Shown here piece after piece: positions 6,865 to 7,851 of a DNA stretch of 7,851 bases. The first letter of the stretch is position 1, and each line of letters opens with the position of its first letter. The stretch is from positions 1 to 7,851 of the forward strand of contig JANJTI010000124.1 in NCBI GenBank assembly GCA_024711185.1. Reading direction: 5' to 3'. The DNA comes from Brevundimonas sp. Lineage in GTDB: Bacteria; Pseudomonadota; Alphaproteobacteria; Caulobacterales; Caulobacteraceae. The notes under the pieces were generated by a model, which made no database searches, was not told where the DNA came from, and saw nothing but the letters and a program-made list of their open reading frames with translations. The position numbers and the translations under genes are program-made.

Positions 6865-7305
6865 ATGATCCAGACGTTCAAGGGCGGGTGCCTATGCGGG
6901 GCGGTCCGCTACAGCGTGGAGGCCGAGCCGGGGATGGTCGGGGACTGCTACTGCGTCGATTGCCGCCGGAGCAGCGGCACTACCCACTGCACGCACGCGG
7001 TCGTCCCGGAGAGCGCCCTCAGCGTCAGCGGCGAGCTCACCTTCTACGACCGGCCGGCCGACAGCGGGAATCTGGTCCGCCGAGGCTTCTGCGGCCGCTG
7101 CGGATCGGCGGTCTACTCGACTAACCTCGGCCTGCCGGGCATGGCCTTCATCCGCGTCTCGAGCATGGACGATCCGGAGCAGGCGGCGCCGCAGATGACC
7201 GTCTACGCGAGCCGGGCCCCATCGTGGGCGCAACTGGACCGCAGGCGGCCGGTGTTCGAGACCATGCCGCAGGGCGGCCCGGAGGCCGTGCTGGCGGACG
7301 TTTAG
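6865..7305 (+). CDS. GFA family (glutathione-dependent formaldehyde-activating-like) zinc protein
   Basis: A 146-residue protein with the Mss4-like zinc-binding fold of the GFA family (formerly DUF636). The cysteine pattern is complete: GGCLCGAVRY (C9, C11), CYCVDCRRSSG (C28, C30, C33) and FCGRCGS (C76, C79), with an extra C42. The family was named after a protein proposed to speed the reaction of formaldehyde with glutathione, a role that has been disputed; most members have no proven function. No signal peptide is seen, so it is probably cytoplasmic. It has a strong ribosome binding site and lies behind the 24-bp palindrome, divergent from the HxlR-type regulator. This suggests induction by a reactive electrophile or oxidant. 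The stop codon is three bases from the end of the opposing phosphatase fragment. Confidence 0.92.
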   Translation: MIQTFKGGCLCGAVRYSVEAEPGMVGDCYCVDCRRSSGTTHCTHAVVPESALSVSGELTFYDRPADSGNLVRRGFCGRCGSAVYSTNLGLPGMAFIRVSSMDDPEQAAPQMTVYASRAPSWAQLDRRRPVFETMPQGGPEAVLADV

Positions 7306-7308
7306 ATC

Positions 7309-7581
7309 TCAGCAGCTCGTCGGCGCGCCGTAGCGGCTGACCTCGCCGTGAGCGTGGCCGTCCATCAGGTGCAGCACCGTCATCCGGTCGTATTCGCACT
7401 CCGGCATGTCGGCCGCGTCGGCGTAGCCCAGGGCGCGGGCGATCAGGGGCACGGTGTTGCTGTGGCCGACGATCAGGACGACCGCATCGTCCGGCAGGGC
7501 GCGCACCCGCTCGGCGATGGCGGCGACGTGGGCGGCCGCGCCGCCTTCCAGGCCGAAAGGCTCAACGGTGACGGAATGGGA
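7309..7581 (-). CDS. Histidine phosphatase superfamily protein, C-terminal fragment
   Basis: About 90 residues of the C-terminal half of a histidine phosphatase/phosphoglycerate mutase-like protein. [20 protein letters not shown] is the strand and loop that carry the second catalytic histidine (GHSNTVP), and [13 protein letters not shown] follows, as in the family. The N-terminal half with the RHG phospho-histidine motif is absent. Upstream of about 7580 the same frame only reads out-of-phase glycerol kinase DNA, so the apparent ATG at 7662 is not a real start. The gene is therefore truncated at its 5' side by the junction described separately. It ends tail-to-tail with the GFA-family gene. 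The natural substrate cannot be told. Confidence 0.75.
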   Translation of the reverse strand, partial: SHSVTVEPFGLEGGAAAHVAAIAERVRALPDDAVVLIVGHSNTVPLIARALGYADAADMPECEYDRMTVLHLMDGHAHGEVSRYGAPTSC

Positions 7582-7583
7582 CG
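7578..7583. other. Chimeric junction between phosphatase and glycerol kinase sequence
   Basis: Reading the minus strand, the glycerol kinase frame is good up to GGPDGGV (its last valine codon is 7582-7580) and then meets unrelated codons and a TGA at 7564-7562. A shifted frame that reads [10 protein letters not shown] of the phosphatase begins at 7581. The switch is abrupt, and I see no inverted repeat, target duplication or mobile-element sequence at it. Either an assembly mis-join or an illegitimate recombination would produce this. Confidence 0.65.
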
Positions 7584-7851
7584 CCGCCGTCGGGGCCGCC
7601 GGTGAGGTTCCACAGGACCCAGCTGTCCATCGTGCCGAAGAGCAGCTCCCCCGCCTCCGCACGCCTCCGGTCGGGGTCGACCTCGTCGAGGATCCAGCGC
7701 GCCTTGGGCCCGGCGAAGTACGTGGCGAGGGGGAGCCCGACCCGGTCCTTCCAACGGTCCGTGCCCCCGTCCCTGGCGAGCTCGTCGCAGATCCCCTGGG
7801 TGCGCGTGTCCTGCCAGACGATCGCGTTGTATGCCGCCCTCCCGGTCTCCC
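7580..7851 (-). CDS. glpK: Glycerol kinase, internal fragment (truncated at both ends)
   Basis: The minus strand from 7849 reads 90 codons of a FGGY-family glycerol kinase, which phosphorylates glycerol to sn-glycerol 3-phosphate with ATP. Recognisable segments are [19 protein letters not shown] near the start (around the conserved substrate-binding arginine), [20 protein letters not shown], and [20 protein letters not shown]. This corresponds to roughly residues 75-165 of a protein of about 500. The N-terminus lies beyond the window; the C-terminal two thirds are missing because the sequence turns into a phosphatase near 7580. The [12 protein letters not shown] and [11 protein letters not shown] wording is what I would expect from actinobacterial GlpK rather than a proteobacterial one, so this piece probably does not belong to the same genome as the rest of the window, or was transferred. 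No functional kinase can be made from it. Confidence 0.85.

Noticed and set aside
7582..7662. N-terminal extension of the phosphatase frame starting at the ATG at 7662
   Set aside because: The residues are an out-of-phase reading of the glycerol kinase fragment, rich in R, S and A, with no phosphatase character.

Overview
The window is GC-rich, densely packed bacterial chromosome. It looks alphaproteobacterial, most probably Caulobacterales (Brevundimonas/Caulobacter/Phenylobacterium-like). This rests on the look of the ParE and UvrD proteins and the strong G/C bias at third codon positions, not on a database search. Both ends cut through genes.

Layout, left to right. (1) Positions 1-1511 (+): the C-terminal two thirds of a UvrD/PcrA superfamily 1 DNA helicase, ending in a Tudor-like tail. 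(2) About 1579-2334/2350 (-): an uncharacterised protein with an HExxH zinc-metallopeptidase-like signature, convergent with uvrD. Its 5' end appears frameshifted at a seven-base homopolymer. (3) 2394-3749 (+): a polytopic O-antigen ligase/polymerase (Wzy_C) family protein. Its 3' end overlaps by 38 bases (4) parE, 3712-5805 (+), topoisomerase IV subunit B. (5) 5848-6397 (+): a two-gene toxin-antitoxin module, AbrB/MazE-type antitoxin then PemK/MazF-type toxin. The two genes overlap by 14 bases, and a 19-bp near-perfect palindrome lies immediately upstream. (6) 6429-7305: a divergent pair made of an HxlR-family regulator (-) and a GFA-family zinc protein (+). A perfect 24-bp palindrome lies between them and is the obvious candidate operator for both. 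(7) 7309-7581 (-): the C-terminal half of a histidine phosphatase, fused abruptly near 7580 to (8) 7580-7851 (-): an internal piece of a glycerol kinase that looks actinobacterial.

Functionally this is a patchwork of housekeeping genes (uvrD, parE) with small accessory modules between them: a surface-polysaccharide enzyme, a toxin-antitoxin pair and a possible electrophile-response pair. I see no RNA genes, insertion sequences, CRISPR arrays or prophage genes, and no convincingly new multi-gene system. The most notable points are the glpK/phosphatase chimera at the right end (probably a mis-join, possibly between two organisms), the 24-bp HxlR/GFA operator candidate, the autoregulatory-looking palindrome of the toxin-antitoxin module, and the frameshift at the start of the HExxH gene. 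There is no gene-free stretch longer than 300 bases.
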